Assembly (NCBI GenBank): GCA_040219135.1
Contig: JAVJTA010000002.1
Coordinates: forward strand, 186,001-250,000
Direction: 5' to 3'
Length of the DNA: 64,000 bases
From: UBA7803 sp040219135
GTDB taxonomy: Bacteria > Pseudomonadota > Gammaproteobacteria > Pseudomonadales > Azotimanducaceae
Shown: positions 10,416-19,335 of the stretch, piece after piece
Position numbering within the stretch: position 1 is the stretch's first letter
Layout: every line of letters starts with the position of its first letter
The notes under the pieces: model-generated
Database searches by the model: none
Seen by the model: the letters and a program-made list of their open reading frames with translations, nothing else
What the model was told of the DNA's origin: nothing
Translations under genes and position numbers: made by a program

Positions 10416-11661
10416 TCTGATGACGCGACTGCCGCACCCCACCGACGAAGAGCTCGAACCCCTCATCACCGAGTGCCCGAGCTGTCTGACCCGCTTTCGC
10501 GCCTCTGAGGCTCAGCTGCAGCGGGCTGGCGGCAAGGTGCGCTGCGGCGCCTGCCTCACCGTGTTCAACGGCGTCGAGCACCTGACCCTGGAGTCGGCCC
10601 AGGTCTTCGCCGACGACGACCACGCCCGCCAGGCGCTTGACGACGTCCTCGACGAGCTGGGCGGCGAAGCGGACGCCGATGCAAACTTGCCAGAGCTCGC
10701 GCAACCCGACGTCGGCGCCCGCCGGACGCCGCCGCGAGGGCCGATTTTTGCCGGCTACGAGGACGACGAGGACGACGCGGACGACGCCCAGGAGACGCAG
10801 GGGGCGCAGGAAACGCAGGAGGCGCGCGCGGAATCGCCGGCGCCCCCGGACTCCGCGCGTGCGGTTGCTGCCGGGCTCGAGCGCGAAGAGCCCGACGTCG
10901 ACTGTTCCTTCGAGATCGTCGGTGATCGGGATCTGGCGGAGTCCGATCAGCCGGGAGACGACGGGTTCCCGACCGCTGGTGCGGACCCGGGCGCCGTCGT
11001 CAAGTCGCTGCTGGCGGCAAAGGCCGCCGCCGCGAGCTCGGCGCGGTCCGAGCCGGCGGCCCGGACCGCGGTCAAACGCCCGCAAGACCCGCCCTCCGGC
11101 GCGCCCCGGCCGCGATCTTCAGGAGACCGTGTGACGGAGGGTGCGGTGGACGCCGCCGCCGCGACCGAGCCGGTGCGCTTCGGCGAAGAGCCGGTGCGGA
11201 GGCCGCTGGTCTGGGTCGGCATCGGCGTTGGTCTGCTGCTGCTGGTCGCCCAGGTGCTGTGGTATCAGTTCGACGACTGGGCGAATGACCCGGCGGGGCG
11301 CGCCGTCTATGCGCCACTGTGCGCAGTGCTCGGCTGCGAGTTGCCGCAGCAGCGCGATCTCGCGCTGCTCGCGACCCGCAACCTGGCGGTGCGCATTAAC
11401 CCGGACCGACCCGGCATGCTGCTGGTGAACGCCGTCATCGTCAACGAAGCCGACTTCGCGCAGCCGTTTCCGGTGCTCGAACTGCGCTTTACCACGGTGC
11501 GCGGCATGCTGGTGGCCGGACGTCGCTTCCAACCGCAGGACTATCTCGCCGGGGATGCCGTGGGGATGACGCTGATTCCGCCGAGGACCCCGGTGCAGAT
11601 CGAGCTCACCATCGACGACCCTGGCCCCGAGGCAGTCAACTATTTCCTGCGATTCATCTGA
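10393..11661 (+). CDS. Zinc-ribbon and DUF3426 membrane protein
   Basis: 422 residues from 10393; an ATG at 10420, just past the prmA stop, is an equally plausible start. Near the N-terminus is an MJ0042-type zinc ribbon (ECPSCLTRFR ... VRCGACLTVFNG, two CxxC pairs). A long acidic, low-complexity cytoplasmic region (with EDDEDDADDA and ETQGAQETQEA repeats) follows, then one transmembrane helix around VGIGVGLLLLVAQVLWY and a C-terminal DUF3426 beta domain outside the membrane. The gene stands between prmA and dusB-fis, its usual place in Pseudomonas-like genomes. Its biochemical role is unknown. Confidence 0.8.
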   Translation: MADEDPADLMTRLPHPTDEELEPLITECPSCLTRFRASEAQLQRAGGKVRCGACLTVFNGVEHLTLESAQVFADDDHARQALDDVLDELGGEADADANLPELAQPDVGARRTPPRGPIFAGYEDDEDDADDAQETQGAQETQEARAESPAPPDSARAVAAGLEREEPDVDCSFEIVGDRDLAESDQPGDDGFPTAGADPGAVVKSLLAAKAAAASSARSEPAARTAVKRPQDPPSGAPRPRSSGDRVTEGAVDAAAATEPVRFGEEPVRRPLVWVGIGVGLLLLVAQVLWYQFDDWANDPAGRAVYAPLCAVLGCELPQQRDLALLATRNLAVRINPDRPGMLLVNAVIVNEADFAQPFPVLELRFTTVRGMLVAGRRFQPQDYLAGDAVGMTLIPPRTPVQIELTIDDPGPEAVNYFLRFI

Positions 11662-11757
11662 TTTTTCTTGCCTTCGGCGCCCGCCGTCGTTGAGCTCGGC
11701 GGTCGAAGGCGTATCATTCGCCCCTCCTTACGCAACGCACCCCCGGCGACGTTCAAC

Positions 11758-12726
11758 GTGGTTTGCATCGGCCCTTACAAGCTGCGCAATTCAGTTCTGC
11801 TGGCGCCCATGGCCGGCATCACTGATGCGCCGTTCCGCGAGCTTGCCTGGCGCTTCGGCGCCGGCTACGTGGTCTCCGAAATGCTCGCTTCCCGCGGCGA
11901 GCTGTGGAATACGGAGAAGTCGCGACTGCGGCGGGTGCCGGTGGCCGGCATCGAGCCCCGGGCCGTGCAGATCGCCGGCGGCGATCCGCAGATGGTGGCC
12001 GATGCGGCGCGGCGCCACGTCGACGACGGCGCGCAGATAGTCGACATCAACTTCGGCTGCCCGGCGAAAAAGGTCTGCCGCAAGGCGGCGGGGTCGCAGC
12101 TGCTGGCCGACCCCGATCTGGTCGTCGCCATCGTTCGTGCCACGGTGGCCGCGGTGCCGGTTCCGGTGACTGCGAAGATGCGCAGCGGATTGTCACCGGA
12201 TCGACGCAACGGCGTCGAGATCGCCTACCGCCTGCAGGAGGAAGGGGTGGCGGCGCTGGCCATGCACGGCCGCACCCGGGCCTGCGGCTTCGCCGGCGAG
12301 GCCGAGCACGATAGCGTGGCTGCCGCCAAAGCGCGGCTGCGGATTCCCGTATTCGCCAACGGCGACATCCGAACTCCGGCCGAGGCGCGGGCGCTGCTCG
12401 AGCGCACCGGCGTGGACGGCGTGATGGTGGGTCGGGCGGCCCTGGGCGCGCCCTGGCTGCTCGGGCTGATGGCGGATCCCGCGCGCCGCGAGCCGAGCCT
12501 GCCGGAGAAGTGGCGCGTGATGGCCGAGCACGTGGCCGCCATGCACGAGTTCTATGGCCCCGAGCGCGGTCTCAAGGTCGCACGCAAGCACGTGCAGTGG
12601 TATCTCGAAGCGCTCGGTTTCGGCGCCGACGCGGCCGTGAGTCCGGCGCGCTCCTTCACCCGGCTCGACGATGCCGGGGCACAGCTCGAGTGGCTCGATG
12701 CCATGGGTCTCGAGGCGGCGGCGTGA
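11758..12726 (+). CDS. dusB: tRNA-dihydrouridine synthase B
   Basis: 322 residues from the GTG at 11758 (VVCIGPYKLRNSVLLAPMAG); this matches the length of E. coli DusB (321) better than a start 90 nt upstream. FMN-dependent TIM barrel: LAPMAGITD at the N-terminus, the catalytic cysteine in GCPAKKVCRKAAG, AMHGRTR, and the phosphate-binding NGDI and GVMVGRAALG loops. It reduces uridines in the tRNA D-loop. The gene overlaps fis by 4 nt (GTGA), the conserved dusB-fis operon. The 96 nt before it contain TATCATT at about 11712, a possible -10 element. Confidence 0.93.
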   Translation: MVCIGPYKLRNSVLLAPMAGITDAPFRELAWRFGAGYVVSEMLASRGELWNTEKSRLRRVPVAGIEPRAVQIAGGDPQMVADAARRHVDDGAQIVDINFGCPAKKVCRKAAGSQLLADPDLVVAIVRATVAAVPVPVTAKMRSGLSPDRRNGVEIAYRLQEEGVAALAMHGRTRACGFAGEAEHDSVAAAKARLRIPVFANGDIRTPAEARALLERTGVDGVMVGRAALGAPWLLGLMADPARREPSLPEKWRVMAEHVAAMHEFYGPERGLKVARKHVQWYLEALGFGADAAVSPARSFTRLDDAGAQLEWLDAMGLEAAA

Positions 12727-13022
12727 GGGAGAACTCGCCCGTTTCCGGCCGACCTGCCAGCGACCCGACGGCGACCCCGGACGCCGCCAGCGGTACGGTC
12801 ACTCTGCGTGATCAGGTGGAGCTGGCGCTCGGCGAGTACTTCAGCGCGCTCGGCGGCGAGTTGCCCTGCGATCTCTACGACGTGGTTCTGGGCGAAGTCG
12901 AGCAGCCGCTGCTGCGCAGCGTGATGCGCTACGTGGGCCACAACCAGAGCCAGGCCGCCGACGTGCTCGGCATCAGCCGCGGCACGCTGCGAAAGAAACT
13001 CAAGGCACACGGAATGCTATGA
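12723..13022 (+). CDS. fis: DNA-binding protein Fis
   Basis: 99 residues from a GTG overlapping the dusB stop, almost exactly the 98 residues of E. coli Fis. The C-terminal helix-turn-helix is clear (GHNQSQAADVLGISRGTLRKKLKAHGML), as is the conserved core LRDQVELALGEYFSALGG. Fis is a nucleoid protein that bends DNA and activates rRNA and other growth-linked promoters. It overlaps purH by 4 nt (ATGA), so fis and the purine genes are translationally linked here. Confidence 0.95.
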   Translation: MRENSPVSGRPASDPTATPDAASGTVTLRDQVELALGEYFSALGGELPCDLYDVVLGEVEQPLLRSVMRYVGHNQSQAADVLGISRGTLRKKLKAHGML

Positions 13023-14581
13023 ATCCTGCGGATGTTCTCAGACCGGCGCGGGCGCTGCTCAGCGTCTCGGACAAGGACGGACTGGTGGAACTCGCCGCCG
13101 GCCTGGTGAGTCACGGCGTGGAACTCCTGTCCACCGGCGGTACCTACCGCGCCCTCGAAGCCGCCGGCATCGCGGTCACCGAAGTGTCGGCGCACACCGG
13201 CTTTCCGGAGATGATGGACGGCAGGGTCAAGACCCTGCATCCGAAGATCCACGGCGGCATTCTCGGCCGCCGTGGCACGGACGATGCGGTGATGGAAGCG
13301 CACGCCATCGCGGCCATCGATCTGGTCGTGGTGAACCTCTACCCCTTCGAGGCCACGGTGGCCCGCGACGACTGCTCCGTCGAGGAAGCCATCGAGAACA
13401 TCGACATCGGTGGTCCCGCGATGCTGCGATCGGCGGCGAAGAACCATGGCAACGTCGCCGTGCTGGTAGATCCACGCGATTACCCGGGCGTCCTTTCCGC
13501 TCTCGCGGAAGGCGGCATCGGGCTCGATCTGCGCCGGGCCCTGGCGGTGAAAGCGTTCCGCCACACCGCCCGCTACGATGCGCTCGTGGCCGCCTACCTC
13601 GGCGCTGACGAGCTGTTGCCGGACTCCCTGTCGCTTACCTTCGACAAACTCTCGGACATGCGCTACGGCGAGAACCCGCATCAGCAGGCGGCGTTCTACC
13701 GCGAGGTGCGGCCGGGCCCCGTCGTCAGCGGCACCGTGGCCGCCATGCGCCAGCTGCAGGGCAAGGCGCTGTCCTACAACAACGTGGCCGACACCGACGC
13801 GGCGCTGGAGTGCGTGAAAGCGTTCGACGAGTGCGCGTGCGTGATCGTCAAGCATGCCAATCCCTGCGGCGTCGCGGTGGGCGACGGGCTTCTCGATGCT
13901 TACCAGCGCGCCTTCGCCACCGACCCCACCTCCGCCTTCGGTGGCATCATCGCCTGCAACAGGCCGCTGGACGCTGCAACCCTGGATGCCGTTCTCGAAC
14001 AGCAGTTCGTCGAGGTGGTGATCGCGCCGGAAGTCGACGAGGCCGCGGTGGCGGTGGCCAGGCGCAGGAAAAACGTCCGTCTGCTGGCCTGTGGCCCGCT
14101 CGGCGCCTCACCTCGCGGCCTGGAGTACAAGCGCGTCGGCGGCGGCCTTCTCGTGCAGAGCGCCGACGAGCGCTGCCTCGACGACCGTGCCCTGAAGGTG
14201 GTCAGCCGGCGCCAGCCCAGCGCCGTCGAGATGGCCGACCTGCTGTTTGCCTGGAAGGTTGCGTGGTTCGTCAAATCCAACGCGATCGTCTACGCCCGTG
14301 ACGGTCGCACCGTCGGCGTCGGGGCGGGACAGATGAGCCGGGTGGTGAGCGCGAAGATCGCCGGGCTGAAGGCCGAGGAAGCCGGCCTCGACGTCGCGGG
14401 CGCGGTTATGGCGTCGGACGCGTTCTTTCCGTTCCGCGACGGCATCGACGCCGCCGCCGCGGCTGGAATCCGCGCGGTGGTCCAGCCGGGCGGTTCCGTC
14501 CGCGACGCGGAGGTCATCGCCGCTGCCGACGAACACGACATGGCGATGCTGTTCACCGGCATTCGCCACTTCCGTCACTGA
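13019..14581 (+). CDS. purH: Bifunctional AICAR transformylase / IMP cyclohydrolase
   Basis: 520 residues, normal length. The N-terminal methylglyoxal-synthase-like cyclohydrolase domain (LLSVSDKDGLVE, LLSTGGTYRAL, RVKTLHPKIHGGIL) precedes the transformylase domain (RYGENPHQQAA, CVIVKHANPCGVA, SAFGGIIACNR, FPFRDGID). It catalyses the last two steps of de novo purine synthesis to IMP. The ATG overlaps the fis stop, and purD follows 12 nt later. Confidence 0.96.
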   Translation: MNPADVLRPARALLSVSDKDGLVELAAGLVSHGVELLSTGGTYRALEAAGIAVTEVSAHTGFPEMMDGRVKTLHPKIHGGILGRRGTDDAVMEAHAIAAIDLVVVNLYPFEATVARDDCSVEEAIENIDIGGPAMLRSAAKNHGNVAVLVDPRDYPGVLSALAEGGIGLDLRRALAVKAFRHTARYDALVAAYLGADELLPDSLSLTFDKLSDMRYGENPHQQAAFYREVRPGPVVSGTVAAMRQLQGKALSYNNVADTDAALECVKAFDECACVIVKHANPCGVAVGDGLLDAYQRAFATDPTSAFGGIIACNRPLDAATLDAVLEQQFVEVVIAPEVDEAAVAVARRRKNVRLLACGPLGASPRGLEYKRVGGGLLVQSADERCLDDRALKVVSRRQPSAVEMADLLFAWKVAWFVKSNAIVYARDGRTVGVGAGQMSRVVSAKIAGLKAEEAGLDVAGAVMASDAFFPFRDGIDAAAAAGIRAVVQPGGSVRDAEVIAAADEHDMAMLFTGIRHFRH

Positions 14582-14593
14582 CGAGGACGCGGC

Positions 14594-15871
14594 ATGAAGA
14601 TCCTGGTGGTTGGCAGTGGCGGTCGCGAGCACGCGCTCGCCTGGAAAGCATCTCAGGGCTCCGGGGTGGACGAGGTGCTGGTGGCACCGGGTAATGCTGG
14701 CACCGCGCGCGAACCGGGACTGCGCAACGTGCAGGTCGCGGTGGACGACTTCGCCGGTCTGGTGGCGCTGGCGCAGCGCGAAGGTGTGGCGCTGACCATC
14801 GTCGGCCCGGAAGTTCCGTTGGTGGCCGGCATCCGCGATTACTTCGACGCCGCCGGCCTGGCGTGCTTCGGACCGTCGGCAGCCGCCGCTCAGCTCGAAG
14901 GGTCGAAGGCTTTCAGCAAGGATTTTCTCGCCCGCCACGGCATTCCCACCGCCGGGTACCGGACCTTCGAAGACCCGGCTGCGGCCGAAGCCTACGTCCG
15001 CGAACGCGGCGCGCCCATCGTCGTCAAGGCGGACGGCCTCGCGGCGGGCAAAGGGGTCATCGTCGCCGCCAGCGTCGACGAAGCCGTGGACGCGGTACGG
15101 TCCATGCTGTCCGGTAACGCCTTCGGTGCGGCCGGCGCCCGGGTGGTGGTGGAGGAGTTTCTCGCCGGCGAAGAGGCCAGCTTCATCTGCCTGTGCGATG
15201 GCAACCATGCCGTGCCGTTCGCTACCTCTCAGGACCACAAGGCGCGCGACGATGGCGACCGCGGTCCCAACACCGGCGGCATGGGCGCCTACTCGCCGGC
15301 ACCTGTGGTCACGCCGTCGGTGCACGAGCGCGTCATGCGCGAAGTGATCGAACCGACGGTGGCCGGCATGGCGGCGGACGGGCATCCCTACGTCGGTTTT
15401 CTCTACGCCGGGCTGATGGTCATGCCCGATGGCGCGCCCAGGGTGATCGAGTTCAACTGCCGCTTCGGCGATCCGGAGGCGCAGCCGGTAATGATGCGGC
15501 TGCGCTCGGATCTGGTTGCGCTGTGCCGGCAGGCTCTGGCCGGTGAGCTCGGCGGGGTGACGCTCGACTGGGATCCTCGGGTCGCGCTCGGCGTGGTCAT
15601 GGCCGCCGGCGGCTATCCGGGCAGCTACGCGAAGGGCGACGTCATCGAAGGCCTCGACGACCTCGACGCCGAGGACCTCAAGGTTTTCCACGCCGGGACC
15701 CGCGCCGACGAAGGCCGGGTGCTGACCGACGGCGGCCGGGTGCTGTGCGTGGTGGGACTCGGCGATGACGTCGCCGCCGCCCAGCGGCGCGCCTACGAGG
15801 GCGTCGCCGGCGTGCACTGGCGCAACCGCTACTTCAGACAGGACATCGGCCACAGGGCGATCGCGCGCTGA
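14594..15871 (+). CDS. purD: Phosphoribosylamine-glycine ligase
   Basis: 425 residues. ATP-grasp enzyme of purine synthesis (second step): N-terminal GSGGREHALAWK, VGPEVPLVAG, central VVKADGLAAGKGV, GEEASFICLCDG, the QDHKARDDGDRGPNTGGMGAYSPAP loop, and metal-binding EFNCRFGDPE. It follows purH closely, forming purHD. The stop codon lies inside a long inverted repeat that probably terminates the operon. Confidence 0.96.
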   Translation: MKILVVGSGGREHALAWKASQGSGVDEVLVAPGNAGTAREPGLRNVQVAVDDFAGLVALAQREGVALTIVGPEVPLVAGIRDYFDAAGLACFGPSAAAAQLEGSKAFSKDFLARHGIPTAGYRTFEDPAAAEAYVRERGAPIVVKADGLAAGKGVIVAASVDEAVDAVRSMLSGNAFGAAGARVVVEEFLAGEEASFICLCDGNHAVPFATSQDHKARDDGDRGPNTGGMGAYSPAPVVTPSVHERVMREVIEPTVAGMAADGHPYVGFLYAGLMVMPDGAPRVIEFNCRFGDPEAQPVMMRLRSDLVALCRQALAGELGGVTLDWDPRVALGVVMAAGGYPGSYAKGDVIEGLDDLDAEDLKVFHAGTRADEGRVLTDGGRVLCVVGLGDDVAAAQRRAYEGVAGVHWRNRYFRQDIGHRAIAR

Positions 15872-15891
15872 GGCGCCCGATCGCCCTGTGG
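15850..15891 (+). terminator. Long hairpin spanning the purD stop codon
   Basis: A 14-bp perfect stem (15850-15863 with 15878-15891; CCACAGGGCGATCG on the left arm) continues, after one C/C mismatch, into GCGC/GCGC closed by a TGAG loop that contains the purD stop. About 18 base pairs in total. Only two T residues follow, so it may stop transcription or protect the purHD 3' end rather than act as a classical terminator. The remaining 100 nt to the next gene hold nothing recognisable. Confidence 0.7.
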
Positions 15892-15991
15892 CTTGGCGCC
15901 CGCCACGGCACCCGTCAGCGGCGGCGAAGTCGTACGGCGGTCCGGGTGATCGACCGGAGCGCGTGCGCAATGGCGCCGGCATGATCGCTTC

Positions 15992-16954
15992 ATGGATACC
16001 AATCGTCTGCGGTCCCTGGCTGGCTTCGAGGCGTTGTCGACGCCGGCCCTGCGCACCGTGGCGGCGCGCACCCGCTGGCTGAAGGTTCCGGCCCGGCGCT
16101 GGCTGGTCCGTCCCGGGCGCGCCCTGTCGGACCACTACTACCTGCTGGAAGGTCGCGTGCGGCTGCTTCAAGGCGGCCGGTCGCGGGTGGTGGAGGCGGC
16201 TTCGCGGCCGACCCGCGAGCCGGTTTACCCCGGCGCGGCGGGCCTGGAGACGCTATCGCCGGCGCTGTTCGCGAGCATCCATCCCGGCGTGCTCGCGGCT
16301 CTGGCCGGTGGCAGGGCGGAGCCTCTCGGGGTTGTTCAGCTGGACCACGCAGATGGGTCCTGGCAGCGCCGGTTTCTCAGTTCGCCCCTGTTGCAGCGGC
16401 TCGGGCCGCTTTCCTGGCAACGCCTGCTCCGGGCCATGACCCGGCAGACGTTTGCCGTGGGCGAGACCATCGTCCGCGCCGGCGCCCTTGCAGACTGCTG
16501 CTACGTACTCTGTTCCGGGGCTGCCGAGATCCGCTCGCCCGACGGCTCGATGCGCCTGGCCCGGGTCCAGCCCGGCGGTCTGTTCGGCGAGGACGCGCTG
16601 GTGACCGGAGCCGTGCGCAATGCCAGCGTGGTCATGGTGCAGTCCGGGCAGGCCGTGAGCCTGCCGGCAGACAGCTTCCAACGCGGGCTGCTCGAGGCCG
16701 TGGTACGACCGCTCGAGCGGCTCGACGACCGGCGCCCGCTGACGTTGAGCCCCGATCCCAGTGGCGTGGTGCCTTCGGTCTGCGTCGCGGACCTGCGCGC
16801 CGGGCTCGCGCGGCTGCCCCGCTCGCGGCGCTACGCGGTGCTGGGTGGAACGCGCCGGGAGCGCTGGCTGGCCAGCTTCCTGCTGGCTGAGCGCGGCGTC
16901 GACGCAAGGCCTGTCATGACCGATGAGCTGGGACCGATGAGCTGGGACCGATGA
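15992..16954 (+). CDS. Tandem cyclic-nucleotide-binding domain protein
   Basis: 320 residues. Two cNMP-binding-like beta barrels: a degenerate one at about residues 10-95 (SDHYYLLEGRVRLLQGG) and a better one at about 135-235 (GETIVRAGALADCCYVLCSGAAEIRS, VQPGGLFGEDALVTGAVRNASV). A ~70-residue C-terminal part (SVCVADLRAGLAR ... AVLGGTRRERWLASFLLAERGVDA) resembles a rhodanese fold in which the catalytic cysteine is not evident. There is no DNA-binding helix. A sensor role is likely but unproven. The last codons and stop lie in a 14-bp tandem repeat, so the C-terminal dozen residues are repeat-derived. Confidence 0.7.
   Translation: MDTNRLRSLAGFEALSTPALRTVAARTRWLKVPARRWLVRPGRALSDHYYLLEGRVRLLQGGRSRVVEAASRPTREPVYPGAAGLETLSPALFASIHPGVLAALAGGRAEPLGVVQLDHADGSWQRRFLSSPLLQRLGPLSWQRLLRAMTRQTFAVGETIVRAGALADCCYVLCSGAAEIRSPDGSMRLARVQPGGLFGEDALVTGAVRNASVVMVQSGQAVSLPADSFQRGLLEAVVRPLERLDDRRPLTLSPDPSGVVPSVCVADLRAGLARLPRSRRYAVLGGTRRERWLASFLLAERGVDARPVMTDELGPMSWDR
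16919..16954 (+). repeat. 14-bp tandem repeat across a stop codon
   Basis: ACCGATGAGCTGGG occurs at 16919-16932 and 16933-16946, and a third partial copy runs to 16954. Because 14 is not a multiple of three, successive copies are read in different frames (TDELG, PMSW, DR) until the third copy supplies the TGA. Confidence 0.85.
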
Positions 16955-16987
16955 CCTGGCGGGCTGACGCCCGGCAGAGGATCGACG

Positions 16988-18496
16988 TCAGGCCGGAACG
17001 GTGCGCTCGCGGGCCCAGCGGCGCAGGGCGTCGATGCTCTCGGCACGCATGACCGACATCGGGAACGTCCGGTTCACAGCGCCGACCACGTCGGCTTCGG
17101 TGACCGCAGTGGGTTCGGCGCCCGTCGGGCTGGCGCGGCTGGCGGCCAGATAGCGGGCGGAGACGATGGCCTCCTCGATCTCCGCACCGGTGAATCCCTC
17201 TGCCGCCGCGGCGAGGGCCGCCAGGTCGAAACGGTCCGGGTCGAGGCCGCGTTTTCCGAGATGGATGCGGAAGATCTCTTCGCGGACCGTGGCGTCCGGC
17301 AGGTCGACGAAGAAGATCTCGTCCAGCCGGCCCTTGCGCACCAGCTCCGGCGGCAGCTCGGCGATGTCGTTGGCGGTGGCGACGATGAACACCGGTTTGC
17401 GGTTCTCGGCCATCCACGTGAGCAGCGTCGAAAGTACCCGCTTCGAGGTCGCGTTGTCCGAGCCGCCGGTGGCCACGCCTTTTTCGATCTCGTCCATCCA
17501 CAGCACGCAGGGCGCCATCAGCTCGGCCTGCTTCAGCGAGTTGCGCAGGTTGCGCTCGGTCTCGCCGAAATATTTGTTGTACAGGGTGCCGAAGTCCAGA
17601 CGCAGCAGGGGAATGCCCCAGAACCCGGCGATGGCGCGGGCGGCGAGGCTCTTGCCGCCGCCCTGAACGCCGAGCAGCAGCACGCCGCGTGGCCGGTCCG
17701 AGGTGGAGCCGTCGGCGCCGCCGGTCATGAACGCCTGGCGCCGCAACGTCAGCCACGATTTGAGGTTGTCGAGGCCGGCGACGTTGGCCAGCGACTCGGT
17801 GTCGTACTCGAAGCACAGCACGCCTTCCGAATCCATCAGCTCGAATTTGAGCCGGTTGACCTCCGGGATGTCGGATTCGGTAATGGCGCCGTCGTCGAAG
17901 ATGGCGTGGCGGATCAGTACCTGGGCGTCTGCGTGGGACACGCCGCGCAGGTTCGCCACCAGCTGGTCCAGGGTGCCCTGATCGGTTCGCACCTTGCTGC
18001 CCACGTGCTGCTCGGACCAGGTTTTCGCCTGGGCGCGGATCATCCCCACCAGCTCGTCGTCGCTGGGTAGACGCAGGTTGAACTTCGCCGTCATGCGGCC
18101 GAGCTCGGCCGGCACGCTGAGGCTGTGGCTGACCAGCGCCACGGTGTTCTTCAGGCGGTCCTGGTCGAGAGCGATGTCTTTCAGGTAGCGGACGTTCTTC
18201 GGCTCGTCGCGCAGATAGGGATGAAAATCGCAGAGCGCGTACAGGGCCGGCCCCGGGGTGCTGGCGATGTGGGCGAGCAGGGCCTCGGGATCGCTGAGTT
18301 CCCGGCCCTTGTCCGGCGCCGCGCCGAAGCCACCCAGCTCCAGGCCCCGGGTCACCCGCCACTCATAGAAGCCGAGCTGGCGCTGCATGGCGAGACGCAG
18401 CAGCAGCTGCAGCACCCGCCGCTCGTCGGCCGATTCGATGGCAACGAGCGGAATGCCGGCGTTGAGGATCATCGCCAGATCTTTGGTTTCCGCCAT
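16988..18496 (-). CDS. AAA-family ATPase, Ycf46-like
   Basis: 502 residues from the ATG at 18496 with a strong GGAGG ribosome site. The N-terminal ~250 residues form a non-catalytic domain (ILNAGIPLVAIES). The AAA module has Walker A GVQGGGKS, Walker B VLWMDEIEK, sensor 1 VATANDIAELPPE and the arginine-finger region RKGRLDEIFFV. This matches the Ycf46 group of putative AAA ATPases found in cyanobacteria, plastids and Proteobacteria. The function is poorly known; it is soluble. It diverges from coq7, with remains of a HIT gene in the gap. Confidence 0.8.
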   Translation of the reverse strand: MAETKDLAMILNAGIPLVAIESADERRVLQLLLRLAMQRQLGFYEWRVTRGLELGGFGAAPDKGRELSDPEALLAHIASTPGPALYALCDFHPYLRDEPKNVRYLKDIALDQDRLKNTVALVSHSLSVPAELGRMTAKFNLRLPSDDELVGMIRAQAKTWSEQHVGSKVRTDQGTLDQLVANLRGVSHADAQVLIRHAIFDDGAITESDIPEVNRLKFELMDSEGVLCFEYDTESLANVAGLDNLKSWLTLRRQAFMTGGADGSTSDRPRGVLLLGVQGGGKSLAARAIAGFWGIPLLRLDFGTLYNKYFGETERNLRNSLKQAELMAPCVLWMDEIEKGVATGGSDNATSKRVLSTLLTWMAENRKPVFIVATANDIAELPPELVRKGRLDEIFFVDLPDATVREEIFRIHLGKRGLDPDRFDLAALAAAAEGFTGAEIEEAIVSARYLAASRASPTGAEPTAVTEADVVGAVNRTFPMSVMRAESIDALRRWARERTVPA

Positions 18497-18550
18497 TCAC
18501 GCCTCCTCCGGTACACTCGTTCTTCAAGTCTGGACCAGGATTCGAGAATC

Positions 18551-18595
18551 GTGAGCAGCGACTGCCTGTTCTGCAATGACTGCCTGTTCTGCAAT
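18551..18595 (+). pseudogene. Probable remnant of a HIT-family gene, internally duplicated
   Basis: From the GTG at 18551 the frame reads VSSDCLFCN DCLFCNIG and then loses all similarity. The start resembles the zinc-binding N-terminus of HIT hydrolases (DCxFCKI). An 18-bp unit (18560-18577 and 18578-18595) duplicates DCLFCN exactly. From memory, Pseudomonas genomes place a HIT-family gene between coq7 and the same AAA ATPase, so this looks like the stub left after deletion. The frame ends at the base before coq7 without a HIT catalytic motif. Confidence 0.5.
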
Positions 18596-18660
18596 ATCGG
18601 TCAGACCGGCTACCATCGGCACTTCCGGCTCGGCGGGCGCACACCGCGGGCGTCGGGCTG

Positions 18661-19302
18661 ATGGCGCGGGGGCCCGCCAGTCTCGCCGATCTGCTGGTCG
18701 GCCAGGTGGACAACGCCCTGAGGACCCTGTCCGGGCGCCACGTGAACCGTAGACCGAGCCCGGCGCGGGAGCTCGCCGAGACCGAGCTCGAACCGGAGGC
18801 CGGCAGTCACGCCGCCGGATTGATGCGGGTAAATCACACCGGCGAGATCTGTGCCCAGGCGCTCTACCAGGGCCAGGCCGCCACCGCGCGGGATCCGCAG
18901 GTGCGAAGCGCTCTGCTGGAAGCCGCGGCCGAGGAGGCCGATCACCTGGCCTGGTGCGAAGGCCGCCTGGCCGAGCTCGACAGCCGTCCGAGCGTGCTCA
19001 ACCCGGCGTTCTACGCCCTTTCCTACATGATGGGCGCCGTGACCGGTCTGCTCGGCGACCGGGTCAGCCTCGGCTTTGTGGAAGCGACGGAAGACCAGGT
19101 CGTCCGGCATCTCGAGGAGCACCTCGAAGCGCTCCCTGCCGCCGACGTCCGCAGCCGCGAGATCGTCGCCCGCATGCGCGAGGACGAAGCCCGTCACGGA
19201 TCCGAAGCGCTCGAGCGTGGCGGGGTGGAGTTCCCGGCACCGGTCAAGCACGCCATGACGCTGCTCTCGCGGGTGATGACCGAGACCACCTACCGGCTCT
19301 GA
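18661..19302 (+). CDS. coq7: Demethoxyubiquinone hydroxylase Coq7
   Basis: 213 residues, normal for the proteobacterial enzyme. Di-iron ligands occur in the expected pattern: E in LMRVNHTGEICAQALYQGQA, ExxH in EEADHLAWCE, and later EDEARHGSEAL. It hydroxylates the quinone ring in the last steps of ubiquinone synthesis, at the inner membrane surface (hydrophobic ALSYMMGAVTGLLGD). It is encoded alone on the plus strand, facing osmC. Confidence 0.93.
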   Translation: MARGPASLADLLVGQVDNALRTLSGRHVNRRPSPARELAETELEPEAGSHAAGLMRVNHTGEICAQALYQGQAATARDPQVRSALLEAAAEEADHLAWCEGRLAELDSRPSVLNPAFYALSYMMGAVTGLLGDRVSLGFVEATEDQVVRHLEEHLEALPAADVRSREIVARMREDEARHGSEALERGGVEFPAPVKHAMTLLSRVMTETTYRL

Positions 19303-19335
19303 CGCGACCCGATCGGCCCTCCGCGGGCCGTCCCG

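Noticed and set aside
11668..11757. A 30-residue N-terminal extension of DusB
   Set aside because: The GTG at 11758 matches the start of the fold and the family length; the upstream part reads like non-coding sequence and contains a likely -10.
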